Positions 1 through 12,179 of a stretch of 64,000 bases of DNA are shown here, one piece after another. Within the stretch, counting starts at the first letter, position 1. The number at the start of each line of letters is the position of its first letter. This stretch comes from Dromaius novaehollandiae (Eukaryota; Chordata; Aves; Casuariiformes; Dromaiidae), in contig NC_088130.1 of assembly GCF_036370855.1 (NCBI RefSeq), positions 11,685,543-11,749,542 of the forward strand, read 5' to 3'. The notes under the pieces were generated by a model. That model did not search any database. It was not told the DNA's origin and saw only the letters and a program-made list of their open reading frames with translations. Both the position numbers and the translations under genes were made by a program.

Positions 1-599
1 GCTGTCTGTTCAAGGGTTAAAATAAGGTTTTGCTTCATGTAATATGTTGATTACATCTGTGGCTCCGTCTCCTTCTTGTTGGTGACTGACTAAATAGTGA
101 AATTTAATTTGTGACCACATTGATCATGAATTCAATTTCATCAGTGCTGAAATGATCATTTACCAGTGAACACAAGTGAAAATTTGTATCTGTATATATT
201 CGGTTGTGTAAGTTTTGAAAATCTGTAGCTATGCTTTTGTTCTTTGGTGTAAATGCGGGAGTCACGTTAGCAGTGTCAGGACAGAATTACAGCTTGGGGA
301 CTGTCCTCAGTCACAGAGGTTTCTTCTGTAAGTACTCCTCTGGACTGCGCAGACTGTGCGAGGGAAGCTGCCGTGCATTGACAAAGTATTCATATCCTCA
401 AGTTATGAAATGCTTGATAAAGTTATTCTTAAAGATTAGCAATATTTTATAAGAAATGTGCACTGCCTTAGGATGGAGATTGCGGCAGGAGAATGAGCAC
501 AGCAAACCCAGCTGATTAGCATGAAAGCGACTTTTGCTTGCTTACTTATCTCAGTGCCTGCCTCCAGAAGGCCTCTGTAATGCCTGTTTCCACAATGTG

Positions 600-1135
600 A
601 GCCAATTTTCTCTTCAGAGATTTATTGTCTTCTGTTCACCAAATTTGGAAAGTATTTCTTCAAATTGGCGGATACAATTACGGCTGAAATCCTCTTTTAT
701 AGTCCTCACACCAAAACAATACGCAATATTAATCACTGATCATGCATGCATGCATGCATGGAAACAACCATGCATGATATGCATTTTCCAGGCCTTCGAA
801 CAAATGGTTTAGCCAAAAGAAGCCCATTAATTACACTTTTTAGATAACAATAAATATTCCAAATATTTGGGCTTCCAAAAATTGCTGTCTTTAATTTAAT
901 CCCATAGTTTCTACCCAAAGTTCCAAGCCTCAACATAAAACGCGAGACATCCTTGTCTTCACTTGAGACAGGTCGTCTCCCCTCCTTGTCCATGGACCTC
1001 CCTGTGAGGCAGGGTCTCATCATCACCACCACGCCGATGTGATGAGAGAGCGCATCAGCACCACCACCATACACATTAAAGTATATAGCCGTATCTTATT
1101 TGTACCTATGTTTTATAAAATGTAAAGTGAGTATT
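600..1135 (-). other. GCNT1: Probable GCNT1 3' UTR with polyadenylation signal
   Basis: On the minus strand an AATAAA hexamer lies at 621-626, about 510 nt after the stop codon. The interval holds no convincing ORF. It contains a TGCA tandem repeat at 741-762. Longer 3' UTR forms could extend past position 1. The remainder, 1-599, shows nothing I can annotate. Confidence 0.45.
741..783. repeat. TGCA tandem repeat with inverted copy
   Basis: Alternating CATGCATGCATGCATGCATG is followed after a six-base spacer by CCATGCATG, making a self-complementary arm. It lies in the probable GCNT1 3' UTR. Confidence 0.8.
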
Positions 1136-2416
1136 TCAGTTATTTTGCTGATACAAAGCTTTGTGTCGCAAATACTCTTCCAAGCATTTCACAGCAAAAG
1201 GGTCAACGTCAGTATCGAACTTGTTAGCAAAGAAGTGGTGGTTTCGCAGCATCCAGTTCAAGTCTCCTGCTCCAAAAACGCAGACGGAGTGAACGTGAAT
1301 CCCACTGCATGGTGGGTAGGGTGCACCTTTAGACATGTCACCTTTGAAGTACTGCCACTTCACAAACCTGGCCAGCGCATTCATGTCAGAAACGTCAAAC
1401 TTATTACTGGCGGAAACTGCACCCGGGACTTCAGGGATTCTCTGAATTGTTGCCCACAGGTACTCATTGGGGCTGTAAGTGTCTTTTGCCCATTCAATAA
1501 ATGAAAGGATTTTGCTGTTTTCTAATACGTGTTCTACAAATCTTCTGCTAACGACAAAATAGGCACTACCAGAAAAAATTGGAGTACTGAGAGGTGGTTG
1601 TTGTTTGTCTATGCCTGTGTTCTTTACTTTACCGTCAATAATCTCATGGTGCTTTTTCCACCTTACTTCTTTAGAGAGAGGCATTTTTTCTGTTTCCAAG
1701 CTGTTTTCACCTTTCAGGGCTTTCAGCCTCTCTACTATTTCCTGGTTGGTCTTAATAGGAAAGTCCATGCCACAGAGGTTTATTAAGTATTTCCACTTCG
1801 TACTTCTTCTGTAGAGGTCTTTCATGCAGTTAATGTCTGCCTGCACCCTGCTCCATGAAGCATATACCACACTCTCTAACTGGCTGGAAATAAAGACATT
1901 ATCAAAACAAGAAACTATTCCCTTCACGGCAGCAAAAAAGGATTCTGGAGACTTTTTGTCAACATGAATGCAGTAAAAATTCTGAGGAGCATAGATTGAT
2001 CTTAGAAGTCTATCAAGCATCTCAATTTTGTGATAAACCACTATTGAGTAAGCAATTGGAAATTCTGCTTCTTCGCTGCTGAGAGGTTCCATAATATATT
2101 TCCTAGTCTTGGTAAAGGAGGCACAGTCTGTTGTCATGTTAATATAGTCATTTGTTGTTAGTTTGGGGCGTTTCTTAAATGACACAGATAATGTCTCAAG
2201 CTTTACCTTTTGAATTTCTTCTATATCACCCTCCAATATCTTTGTGCAGCTAATACTGCTAATAGGATCTTCATCAGTCAGCTCCAGATGCCTCCGATTT
2301 AGGAAGTCTGGTTTCTGGTTAACTTTCAAAACTGAAATTATTACTAGAATAAGAGTTAGCCCCAAGAAAAGCCTGAAGAGTGAGTTGTGGCAAAACCGTA
2401 GTTTCCTTTTCAGCAT
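1136..2416 (-). CDS. GCNT1: Core 2 beta-1,6-N-acetylglucosaminyltransferase (C2GnT-L), complete single coding exon
   Basis: This Golgi type II glycosyltransferase adds GlcNAc in beta-1,6 linkage to the GalNAc of core 1 O-glycans, making the core 2 branch. The ORF has 426 codons, against 428 in the human protein as I recall it. A short basic cytosolic tail (residues 1-14) precedes a signal-anchor helix (about 15-32), a stem and the GT14 'Branch' catalytic domain (about 120-410). The block SPNEYLWATIQRIPEVPG carries Glu318, which aligns with the catalytic Glu320 of mouse C2GnT-L. Cysteines at 57, 98, 149, 170, 197, 215, 370, 379 and 411 each lie two residues before the family's conserved set. 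A sequon (NMT) is kept at residue 93. The ATG at 2416 gives the family-typical N terminus. A coding region in one exon is normal for this gene. Identity is very secure. Confidence 0.97.
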   Translation of the reverse strand: MLKRKLRFCHNSLFRLFLGLTLILVIISVLKVNQKPDFLNRRHLELTDEDPISSISCTKILEGDIEEIQKVKLETLSVSFKKRPKLTTNDYINMTTDCASFTKTRKYIMEPLSSEEAEFPIAYSIVVYHKIEMLDRLLRSIYAPQNFYCIHVDKKSPESFFAAVKGIVSCFDNVFISSQLESVVYASWSRVQADINCMKDLYRRSTKWKYLINLCGMDFPIKTNQEIVERLKALKGENSLETEKMPLSKEVRWKKHHEIIDGKVKNTGIDKQQPPLSTPIFSGSAYFVVSRRFVEHVLENSKILSFIEWAKDTYSPNEYLWATIQRIPEVPGAVSASNKFDVSDMNALARFVKWQYFKGDMSKGAPYPPCSGIHVHSVCVFGAGDLNWMLRNHHFFANKFDTDVDPFAVKCLEEYLRHKALYQQNN

Positions 2417-2555
2417 TTCAAATATCCAGTACCTTCACAGAGCTAAAAAAATTGCCCTCCACTCTGCTCATACCAGCTTCAACAACTTCAGAAAAATCAG
2501 TTTGTGTTTCTCATGAGGCTGGTGCATTTGTCGGGGGAGATGGAAGGAAAAAATC
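2417..2555 (-). other. GCNT1: GCNT1 5' UTR part of the coding exon, bounded by a candidate 3' splice site
   Basis: Upstream of the ATG on the minus strand, a good acceptor (pyrimidine-rich tract ending TTTTCTTGTAG) lies at 2556-2557. This would start the coding exon at 2555 with 139 nt of 5' UTR. GCNT1 in other vertebrates has non-coding upstream exons, so a spliced leader is expected. The exact boundary is inferred from the splice motif only. Confidence 0.5.
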
Positions 2556-2731
2556 CTACAAGAAAATGAAAAATGAATGACAGGCAGTTACTAAAAGGTT
2601 ACTTTTTTTTAAAAAAAAAATAACTGGTTAAAAGTTCCATTATTAATTATTGATTGTGAAAAGGCAAATAGTTCAGAAAAAATGATTTTCTTGAAATGTA
2701 GAGATTAGAGAAATAAACCAGTTTTATTCAT

Positions 2732-2753
2732 AAAAAAAAAAAAAAAAAAAAAA
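2732..2753 (+). repeat. A22 tract preceded by AATAAA
   Basis: AATAAA at 2712-2717 lies 14 nt before a pure A22 run on the plus strand. This could be a simple microsatellite or an old retroposed mRNA tail. Confidence 0.7.
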
Positions 2754-5700
2754 GACTGGGAGAAACAGTTTCATGAGCCGCTATTTCCTAGCTTCTATCA
2801 GCTGTAGTACTAGGGCTACAAACCGCGGTGCAGACTGAGAGCATGTTCAGCTGCATCTGACAAAATTAAAGCCAGTAAATCGGATATGTTACTGAGAAGC
2901 AGGTATTTGGTGTTAATTCATGCTTCGGAGTTTGATGAGAATGTTTTATACCCACTTTGCCAGTGACATAGATTTCACCACATATTCCATTCACCACTTA
3001 CTTCCTGGAAGCTATTCACTCTTCATCCCCATGCCTGAAAAGCAGCCCCTGAAGACTTTCAAGATTTTGTGTATGAGATATGGTCTCTTTAACATGCTGC
3101 AGGCGATCCTAGAAATACCATCAGGAAAGAGCTGAAGAGAAAGAGAGAAAGAAATTTGTACTAATCAGCTGGGACTGAATTGCTCAAGGATCTCTATCAA
3201 GGTAAAAGCATAAAGGCAGTATTTATGATCCATCTCGAAACCTGATCTGTGTGAGTCCCTGCGAATGCACAAACCTAGGAGCACACAGCAGGGCCGTGTT
3301 GTCCTTGTTTAGACACACTTATTCTCTACGATTCAGCAGTCTGTTTTTGACAGATTATAAATGTTGTGACTCAGCCTTGCAGAATGTTTTCATGCAAAGT
3401 CATTTTCAGCCTTATTTCACAGACACTACTTTGCTCTTGTTCATTAGTCCTGTTTCCCCTTGAACACCTTTTTCTGTATCGGCGCTCTGTGAGGGATCGC
3501 TGCAGTTATGCAGCTGCTACAGCAGTAATTGTTGAGAAACCCGCAGTCCGGAGAGGCTTAAAGAACTGGATTTCTGCTTTGTAAGTACCTCCCCATACGG
3601 GTAAACTGATCACGAATACGACATCCTTAAACAACTTACGTTGCTGCTTGAATGTTATTCGTACTTACAAACGTTTTTGTCTGAGTAACTCAGTGCAGGT
3701 TTGAATTTCAAACCAAGCCATAGTTACAAAAGCCAATATAGTTTATAGAGACCATCTTCCAACACTTTAAGCTGTAAGTTAAAAACTTCATGAAACACTG
3801 AAGTGTTCGAGAGACGTATAGCTCCTTTCATTCATATTATTTTTGTGAACGTTTTTAGTGACTCTGAATAACACTTTGACCAGCTCAAAAAGCAATTTTT
3901 ACCAAAAACAATTGGTAAGAATATCTATTTTATGAAGACGTGTGCGCTGCATCCTGTCCTGGGCTTCACAGTAGCCAGTTCAGCATAAAGCTTTTCTTTC
4001 TTACCCTTGTCTTTAAAGCTAGCCCAATATCATTTTAGCTTTTAATTCTCAAACCATGGCTTTTAACTCGCTGCTCGCAAGTCGCAGAACATGTGTGTAG
4101 ACATAAGAGGCCTGTGATTTGGCATTACGGAGTTTTTTGGCAGCAACAGTGCCATTGGGATGCCCTACACATCACGTCCACCGCTGTGCCCACAGCATCA
4201 CACTGACTCGGGGGACTGATCCGGCTGGGTCGGGGTGTGTGGATGGGGGGGTGTGTGGATGGGGGGAAATCACTGCACGACTGTCTTGCACAGCTGTAAG
4301 GATCAGAGATATTTTACACCTGTATTATCACCAAATATTTCATAATTGAAGCCACTGCCAGGCAAAAAGTCGCAAACTATTTGTGAGTAACAACATTATA
4401 CAAATATCTTACTTATTGTCAAGGGTACTTTGTTCCCAGAGTTGCATCTGTAATTACTTTATCCTGCATTTGTGAAGAAGAACATTTATTCCAACTGTGT
4501 TGTAGGTAAATAGTGAAGTCAAACTGAAAGAGTTAAAGTTTTGCCTCTTACAGTAAGTAGCCAAGTGACCTAGTGTGCAACTACATCTGTTAGTGTGCCT
4601 TTTAAGTATCAGGTCTCAGACTTCTGAATCTGAATTTAAAAAAAGAAAAGTGAAATTCCACAACTACCGTTTTTAACTTGGGAAGTGGCCTTAAACCAAA
4701 TGATGTAGTTTAGAGCAACATTTAAACTGAAATACATTATAACTTATCACACACTTGCATGAGATCTTGCTAGTTCTGCCTCGTATATCCAATCCAATAA
4801 AAATAATATCCATTACATATTAACCGAAAAGAGGAAGGACACTAACTTTCTGATAGTTTCCATAATATGTATACAGCATATATTTACATAGGCTGAAGCT
4901 TTGATAGTGGTCACCCTTAAATTACTGATTTCTTCCTACCAACTTAGAAATGAAGACTTTCCTAAAAGTTAAAAAGCACTTCAAATACACTTGTACTTGC
5001 AAAGCTTTAGTTGACTGAAGCTGGAATCCTTCTCCTTTTAGGATCCCAGTCAGCATGGCTATTCTACTGTACTCTCCATTTATATAGGAGCACTAGCATC
5101 GTGGAGTAACATATGCTTTAAAAAGATTGCCACCTCCACCCCATCTTGTTCTCCACAATGCAGGAGGCAGAGCCTTCACTGAAAGCTACCATTAGGATCC
5201 TTACCTGCTGCAATTCCCAAAGAACAGAGCTTGCTATGAAGTCTTCCTTGCTCCTGTTTTAGAACAAGACTTGTTTTACTCTTCTTCTCAGCGTTATGTA
5301 AAAAAAAAAAAAAAAAAAAAAATTGAAAGCTGAATACAGCGCAAAGAATCTGTTTCAGAAAGCCCTTCTGCATCTATGTGTATACAATTGAATCCCTGTC
5401 GTTTCGAGCTGAGAATAATCACACCTTACATTTCCATTATACGAAAATGAAATATCTGCAAACATTACACGTAGCATGGCTCTTATCTTTAGGTGAAAGT
5501 TTTTCCATAGGCAAATCTGTCTCACTGACATCCTGCTCCTTCTGAACAGTCTTAACAAGAAGTTGCTATCTGCTTATGCCTGTAATTCCTTTGCAAGAAG
5601 TACTAAAACCTGACCATATCTTACTCTTTGCAAATGCTGACCTTCGTAGAGTAAGAAAAGATTTGACACCTTTCATTTACTAATATGCCTGTTTTCTGTT

Positions 5701-7259
5701 TTAGAAAGCTTGAGATACAATACTCATTAATACAGTTTCACACTGCGCTCAGCAAAGTCTTTAACATTTTTTCTCAAGCCGTACGTCACTTTGGTGTGCA
5801 CAGTGCTGGAGACGGAGCTTTGCACTGTGGGAGGGCAGGAAGGAGGTTTGCGTAGCCGCAGATAACAGACTGCATGCTGCAGCCTCGGTCTCGCTCTCGT
5901 TGAAGTTCAGGCTCGTTAAGTTACCTGCTTGACCAGATTCATTCTTTTACTGCCTCCTTCTCACATTTGAACTATATTTTTTTGATGCAGCAGGCATCCA
6001 AAGGGGAAGCCACTGACAGAGTAGATGCCGGTACCTGGAGGAGCTGCGACAAAGGTTTACCTCTGCCTGCTTTCCTCTTCCCAGCAAAAATTATCCTTCG
6101 TTGCCTTATACAGGCTGTAAAGTATGACTAAACACCACAACAAAGCACAAGGTTGTTTTGACTTGACTTTTGCTAGAGACTCCTGATTGGCGTTTAAATA
6201 GAGCCGAGCTCGTGGGAAGCTCTAATCTGACACTTGTTCCATGTCAGAGGGCAAATCACTTTGGATCACCTGCATCTTAGTTTTTTCATCTCTGATAAAG
6301 GACTCATTACATGGCAGTTTGGGGGATGTCTTGGAGGAAGTTAGGTTCAGATTTAACTTTTATATTATCATAAAGGTGCTGGCATAACATAGCTGATCTT
6401 GATATGGATGTCTTTACCCTGTTGCTATATAAACTTGAGTTAACTCCATAAACTAAATTCTTCACTTGAGCCACCTTACTGATAGAAACAAGTCAGCAAG
6501 AGGCTATATGGGCACTTATGCCAAAAGGGTTAACTAGGAATAACTTTCATCAAGGGAGAGCTGCAGCCACAGGCAGGAGGGAGCAGCACCTGCTCAGCTC
6601 AGCATGCCATTTCAGATAAGTATGACTTCATTCATACCTAAAAACAAACAGAAAAATCCCATAATGAATGTAACTCTTCAATGGAAAAAAAGAAGCTTTC
6701 GCGAGATTAGACCATAACCCGAAGGGAGACCAAAGTTCACCTGGACTTTTCATGTCAACTGGTGCAGCTGTACGTGCAATGTTAATGCTTTTGGGAAGGA
6801 GCGTGAGATGACCAGCATGTTATACTCATGGTGTAGGGTTTGTGCTAAGCTAGGAGATTTTCTCCTAAATTAGGAGATTTTTCCTGACGGTTTGAAGTAG
6901 ACATAACGCACCTACATTGCTCCCGCAAGACGCTCTGAAGGAGGACGCGTGCTGCTTGGTGGGCAGCAGCCCTCCCGGGCCACGGTCACGCTGTGCCATC
7001 GGTGCTGCGCTGCTGGCAAGAGCAGCAGCCCTCGCTCCCGCTGCCTGAGCCCAGCACCAGAAAGCCTCTCCAACAGCAAAGTTTCAGAGATGTAGCTTCG
7101 CGCGGTTCCACAGTCCAGCAAACTGAGATTCCCATTTTTAGGGTCTTGTTTGGCCTGATACGGTCGAAAATAGGTAAGGCATCTTTCCCTAAACCAGGGC
7201 AGAAATAATAGCTACCTCTACTCAGTGTTTTACATTAGGGCAGTACGATTTCCTAGGAC

Positions 7260-7297
<38 letters not shown>

Positions 7298-7298
7298 C
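7260..7298. repeat. (TA)n followed by T tract
   Basis: A run of alternating TA of about 20 bases merges into a run of about 17 Ts. Confidence 0.9.
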
Positions 7299-8764
7299 CC
7301 AACTGACATCACTTCAACTGCCTCCTTCTGCCAAAGACTATATGTAGTCCCTAGTTCTTTTGCAGAGCTACAAACAGGTAAAATACAGGTCAGTGCCGTG
7401 TAATCATTCTTACTGCACGTGTCTCCCCAAAAGAGTGCAAGCTTATGCTTCTTTATTCAGCTCTACTGCCAATACTTGATAAAGTAAAAGCACCAGCAGA
7501 ATTGGCAGCATGGGCTCCCTAGTTTTCATGCATCACAGCTCTTCCCTTGTAACAAGGCATCCAAAATGCACCACGCTTGTGGGTCCTGTTTAAAACAGGT
7601 TAGAATAGAGTCAACCCCAAAGCTAAATATTTATTTTTTGTATTTAAGGTAGTTATACTTAAGAGGAGTGTAATTTTTCCTTAGAAAAAGCAATTGGAGC
7701 ATGCTGTGAAAAGACACATACACCCACTCCACAATGAAAATCACCAGGGGCTGCAGGCACAGGGACCGAAAGCAGGTACCTTCTGGTTTTGGCACTTCAG
7801 CCATTTCTCACACAAATGGAAAAAGTGTTGAGGCAAATCAGCGCACAGTTAATTACTAATCACAGCAGTATGTCAAACGCCAATTCAGCCTCCAAAAGGA
7901 AGGAACCGCTCTTCCTCCGAAACGCGCTACAGGCCAGGACCAGTGCCCGAGGCTCAGAGGGGACTGGCCGAAGGAGAAAGACGTACTTTGAGGTACTTCT
8001 GCAGCCTGGCCGTCTCGTAAAGGGGTGACAGCAAGCAGGCAGGCAGGCGCAAAGGGTCAGAGCCACGGCGCTCGGCCAGAGGCCAGCGCCAGCCCTAATG
8101 AGCCTGGGCAAGATCTGACCAGGCCAGTAGGCCCAGCTGCAACATCCAGCATTGCCGCCCTCAGCCTCGTGGGCTGCTTAACTGCAGGGGATGAAGCAAC
8201 CCCTGTCTCCTGCCTTTCTCTTTTCCTCCTGTTCAGATGCTGCTGAAGAATACGCGAGGACGGAGATAGTGACGCCAGCTCGCTTGTGGTTGCTTTGGTG
8301 ACTTTGGGCAGACAGCTGAAGCGTAAAGAAACCAGGTGAAGTAACGACCCTTCGGCCAACCCCCAGAATAGCAAGCGAGCCGGCATCGACCTGAAGTCAA
8401 GTCCTCGCTCTTCTCTCCACTATTCACAAATCCCACCCGAGGTGGGAGGCTCCTCCTCGACGCCTGGCCAGCAGGCCCTCCGCAGAGGGCTGCTTTGCTG
8501 CCAAGTCCTTGATGTGTTTTACCAGGGTGTGCGCAGCATGCTCCAAGGCATGCACGTCCCGCGAGCGGTTTTTATAATTAACCTGCTTCTATCCAGGTTC
8601 AGCTATGCAGAACACCAGCGCTGAGGAGGAAGTGAGTGTTTTAAACCCACAAACAGGTTGCCTAAATGCAAACGCACACAGGCCCCTGGTTATCTGCAGG
8701 GACGTGCCACCCACGGAGCGGAGTCGCTTTTACTCAGCATTTCCGTGGCGCCAAAGCAGCATGA

Positions 8765-8796
8765 CATTCAATTGCAGGCATGGCTGCAATTGAATG
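8765..8796. repeat. Perfect 13-bp inverted repeat with 6-nt loop
   Basis: CATTCAATTGCAG at 8765-8777 and its exact reverse complement at 8784-8796 flank GCATGG. Confidence 0.95.
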
Positions 8797-10271
8797 GAAG
8801 GGCTCGTGTTTTTTCCATTAGAGTGTCTTCAGTCTTACTGAAAGTAAGTATCTGTCATAAACAGAGCCTGTGGAGTCAGACTATTAGACTTTATGGGGTT
8901 AAAGCCCTGATTCTGAAAGTCATGTACAGACAGCAGCGGGTTTCCTGATCATTGGCAGCACCCTGCAAGATCAGGACCTTCTCCTTCAGAGAAGATTTAA
9001 AAATAATATATATAAGGAAAAAAAAACATTTTTTTTTTTAAGAAAGAATTAACAAAGTTCTAGCTCCATGTAAGTACAGATGCCAGCTTTAAACAAAACT
9101 CCACAAATGACTAGTACTGCTACACCCACCACCACATGGAGATAAAAGAATGAGAGTAGCTAGGGGTAGTGAGCTGATTTTCAGGGAAAATGCATGAAAA
9201 TAAATTCAACACTGTGGTTTATTTTGAGCTCTTGCGTGCAAATGTCACATGCTAGAATCTTCCCCTTTAAACCAAAAACACTAAAATCCGCATGAACACG
9301 CACTCAATGTGGAAAATAGCAATGGAAAAAAATGTATTTTTTACTAGCCTTTCTAGTAATCTCTATACATTTTTTATTTATATATATAAAGTCATCTCTG
9401 AGCAGAGCTCCAAGACTGACCCCCATTAGTGTTCCTGTCTGTACAGGTCCCACAGGCAGTGCTGAAACAGTAAGAAATTTCAGCTAAGCAAATTACAGCT
9501 GTTATAGCAAAGGCGTTTGAGCAACCAATTTCTCCCTCGAAAAGTCAAGATCCCTTAGTACTGAAGAAGAGAGATGTGTTTTACCTCAGCAAAAAGTACA
9601 GTCACAAGTCCCAAAATAAAAGGTAATACTGCCCAGTTTAACCCACAGTAGAGCTGCTTCATGTTCCTCAGGATAATCTATGCATTGGCTACACTGAAGT
9701 GAAACGTATACCCATTTTTTTCACACCATTCTCCAGTTGGATCTCTAAATTCCCCTGGGATGGAGCACATTTGGCATCTCTGGTGCCTCCCTGCAGATTT
9801 TGCTCTTTGCTGCCTTTCAGAAAGGGCCAAATCGGCAGACTCTGTTAGAGGAAAATAATATCATCTACTAAACCAAAACTAAATCCAGTGGGGAAGGGAA
9901 GAGGCTGTCAAACTTTTGAGTACTCAGATTCCCTCTTCAAATGCAACATTTAAAATACTCTTCCGAGGAGGCTTTCTTAGCCCTCTTCAGAAGGCAACAT
10001 TTTCAAGCCATGCCTACAGCAACACTTCATCAGTGAGCTAAAGGACAAGTAGTACCAGTAGCAATAACTTTCTCCTCTGAAAATAACAGATCTCTGCCTT
10101 ACAGTTGCAGCCCTAATAAGGATCAACTCAAGTGCACAGGTTTGACTCTGTTGTGCAAGTCAATAAAACAACCTTCTTAATCTATAGTTCAAGAAGTACT
10201 CTATGCTTTTTGTTAGTTTTGCCACTCACTTCAGATGAGTTCACTTTGATCTTCAAGACAACGGCACATGG

Positions 10272-10301
<30 letters not shown>
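10272..10301. repeat. A30 tract
   Basis: A pure run of 30 As. Confidence 0.9.
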
Positions 10302-10304
<3 letters not shown>

Positions 10305-11920
10305 TTCAAAAATACAAGTTTTACTTGCCTGAGGGGCAGACCCTACTGGAAAGTAAGTTCCCCTGCAACATACACAAGAAGATAGACAAAAGTCACACTA
10401 TAATTTATAGTGCTGTATATACCATGAGCATTGTTTAACTTTCACTGCCATCACAGACACTTTATACAGCAGCAGTTCGGACTGAGAACTGCCACCTCTT
10501 TCTGTTATTCCTGAGAGGATTTTGCAGTATGAAAACAGCCCAACTCTTTTATCCCTGCCCCCCTCTGCCCCTAATAAACAAAAAAGGCATAAAAATCTAA
10601 TGGAGAACAATATGTACAATTAGAATAGGAGAAACAAAATTGGGAATATTTTGTTAACATTTACACAATACAGTGTTCATCATGATTTACAAAATTCTCG
10701 TTCGGTGGATGCAAACAGCTCTCTGAGATAATCCAGAGTTTTCTGAGATGCGATGAGGTGCGTGTATGCTTTTATTGAGGTTCTCTCTTAGCTTCACAAC
10801 CATCCTACTCATGAGAATGCTTTACGTTACAAGGAGTAGTTTCCCTGGAGCTATGGAAGTAAAGCTAGTGGCACAAGTTTATGTCAGCTGCACTAGCAGG
10901 GCATGCTGCATTCCTGGGGAATCGCTTTTTCTTTTGGTTTCCTCAGAGAGAACGGTAGGTTGATGCTGCTAAGTGTGTTCAAGTTTCAGGAGCTTATGAA
11001 CCAAAGTAAGCAGAGAACTTTGGGATTATGTTGGGATTCCAAGGAAAACCAGGAGGACATTATATGAAAAGATTTACCTTATTTTTTCTAAAGACCAGCA
11101 GTGGGTTTTCCACTGTAGCAACAAATCTGGAGAGCTGCATTTTGCTCCTGTATATTCTCAACACAGCAGACTGTAAATCTTTGGCATGTATGGGTAAGTG
11201 TTTCCCAGTGCCTGCCACTGAAGTTTAGAGTAAGAGAATAGACCTTTGCAAAGGGATTTATATTTTCTTAAAGCAATTTTTGGCTTTTCTAACCTCAGGA
11301 AGAAAGTATTGCACATGGTTTCACTTGTAGAGCCCCAGGCAATTCAGGTTCATAGGGAAGAGGCAATGCTGGTGATTGATGTCTACTGCAGGCAGACTAG
11401 GGAATCACAGAAGGGGAGAAAATAAAAGCAGAATTTCCTATTGTATACGCCTACTTCCAAAAGCAATGTACCATCCTAACTGAGCTCCAACTTGAGCAGC
11501 AAATACTGCATTATTTTTCTTTGTGCTTCACAAGACTTTTCAAGTTGAAGTTGATAGACGCAAACGCTAGATTTGTCCTCTCTCCTATCACTACTGTTTC
11601 TGACTCCTGAAGGCTTGTCGTTCTTGCCAGCTCTGAAGTTGCCCACCTCAAATTCCATTAAAAAGAAGTTTAAAATTGCAGGCTCCACATTGGCAGTTCC
11701 CTGCTGCTGCCGCTCTTCCTTCTTCCACAAGGAAACCCACTTTTCAGAGCAACATTTAAAGCAGGCAAAGCACCAGAGCAGAACTGAGCCACCAGTCAGG
11801 CTCCTGAACCCTCTTGCCCAACCTGGGTCACAAAAAACTATTTACAACCTCCTAAACAGCTTTGCTATTAAGAAAAAGGAGGGTTTTGTCAGGGTGTTCC
11901 CTGTTCTAGCAAGCTTAAAA

Positions 11921-11933
11921 GGGGGGGGGGGGG
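11921..11933. repeat. G13 tract
   Basis: A pure run of 13 Gs upstream (plus sense) of the 12.2-kb CpG island. Confidence 0.9.
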
Positions 11934-12179
11934 TGAGGGAAGGCAACACTCCACTTCAGGAGCATGATACTTCAGGAGCATCAGCTGTACCCTCTCCCTC
12001 TCTCCTGGGCGAGTGCCCCTGTGGACAACAGCCTCCCGCGTGCTCCCCACATCCCGTGGGAGCTGCTGGCCAGCAGGCGCTCTGGCTTGGCCATGGAAAA
12101 AAGAAAAGGGAAGAAGGAGGGGAGGGGGGAAAGAGGAAAAGGGAAGGGAAGAAGAAAAAAGGCGCGGCAGCTCATTTTC

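Noticed and set aside
1100-2516. Plus-strand ORFs overlapping GCNT1
   Set aside because: Antisense shadows of a securely identified coding exon.
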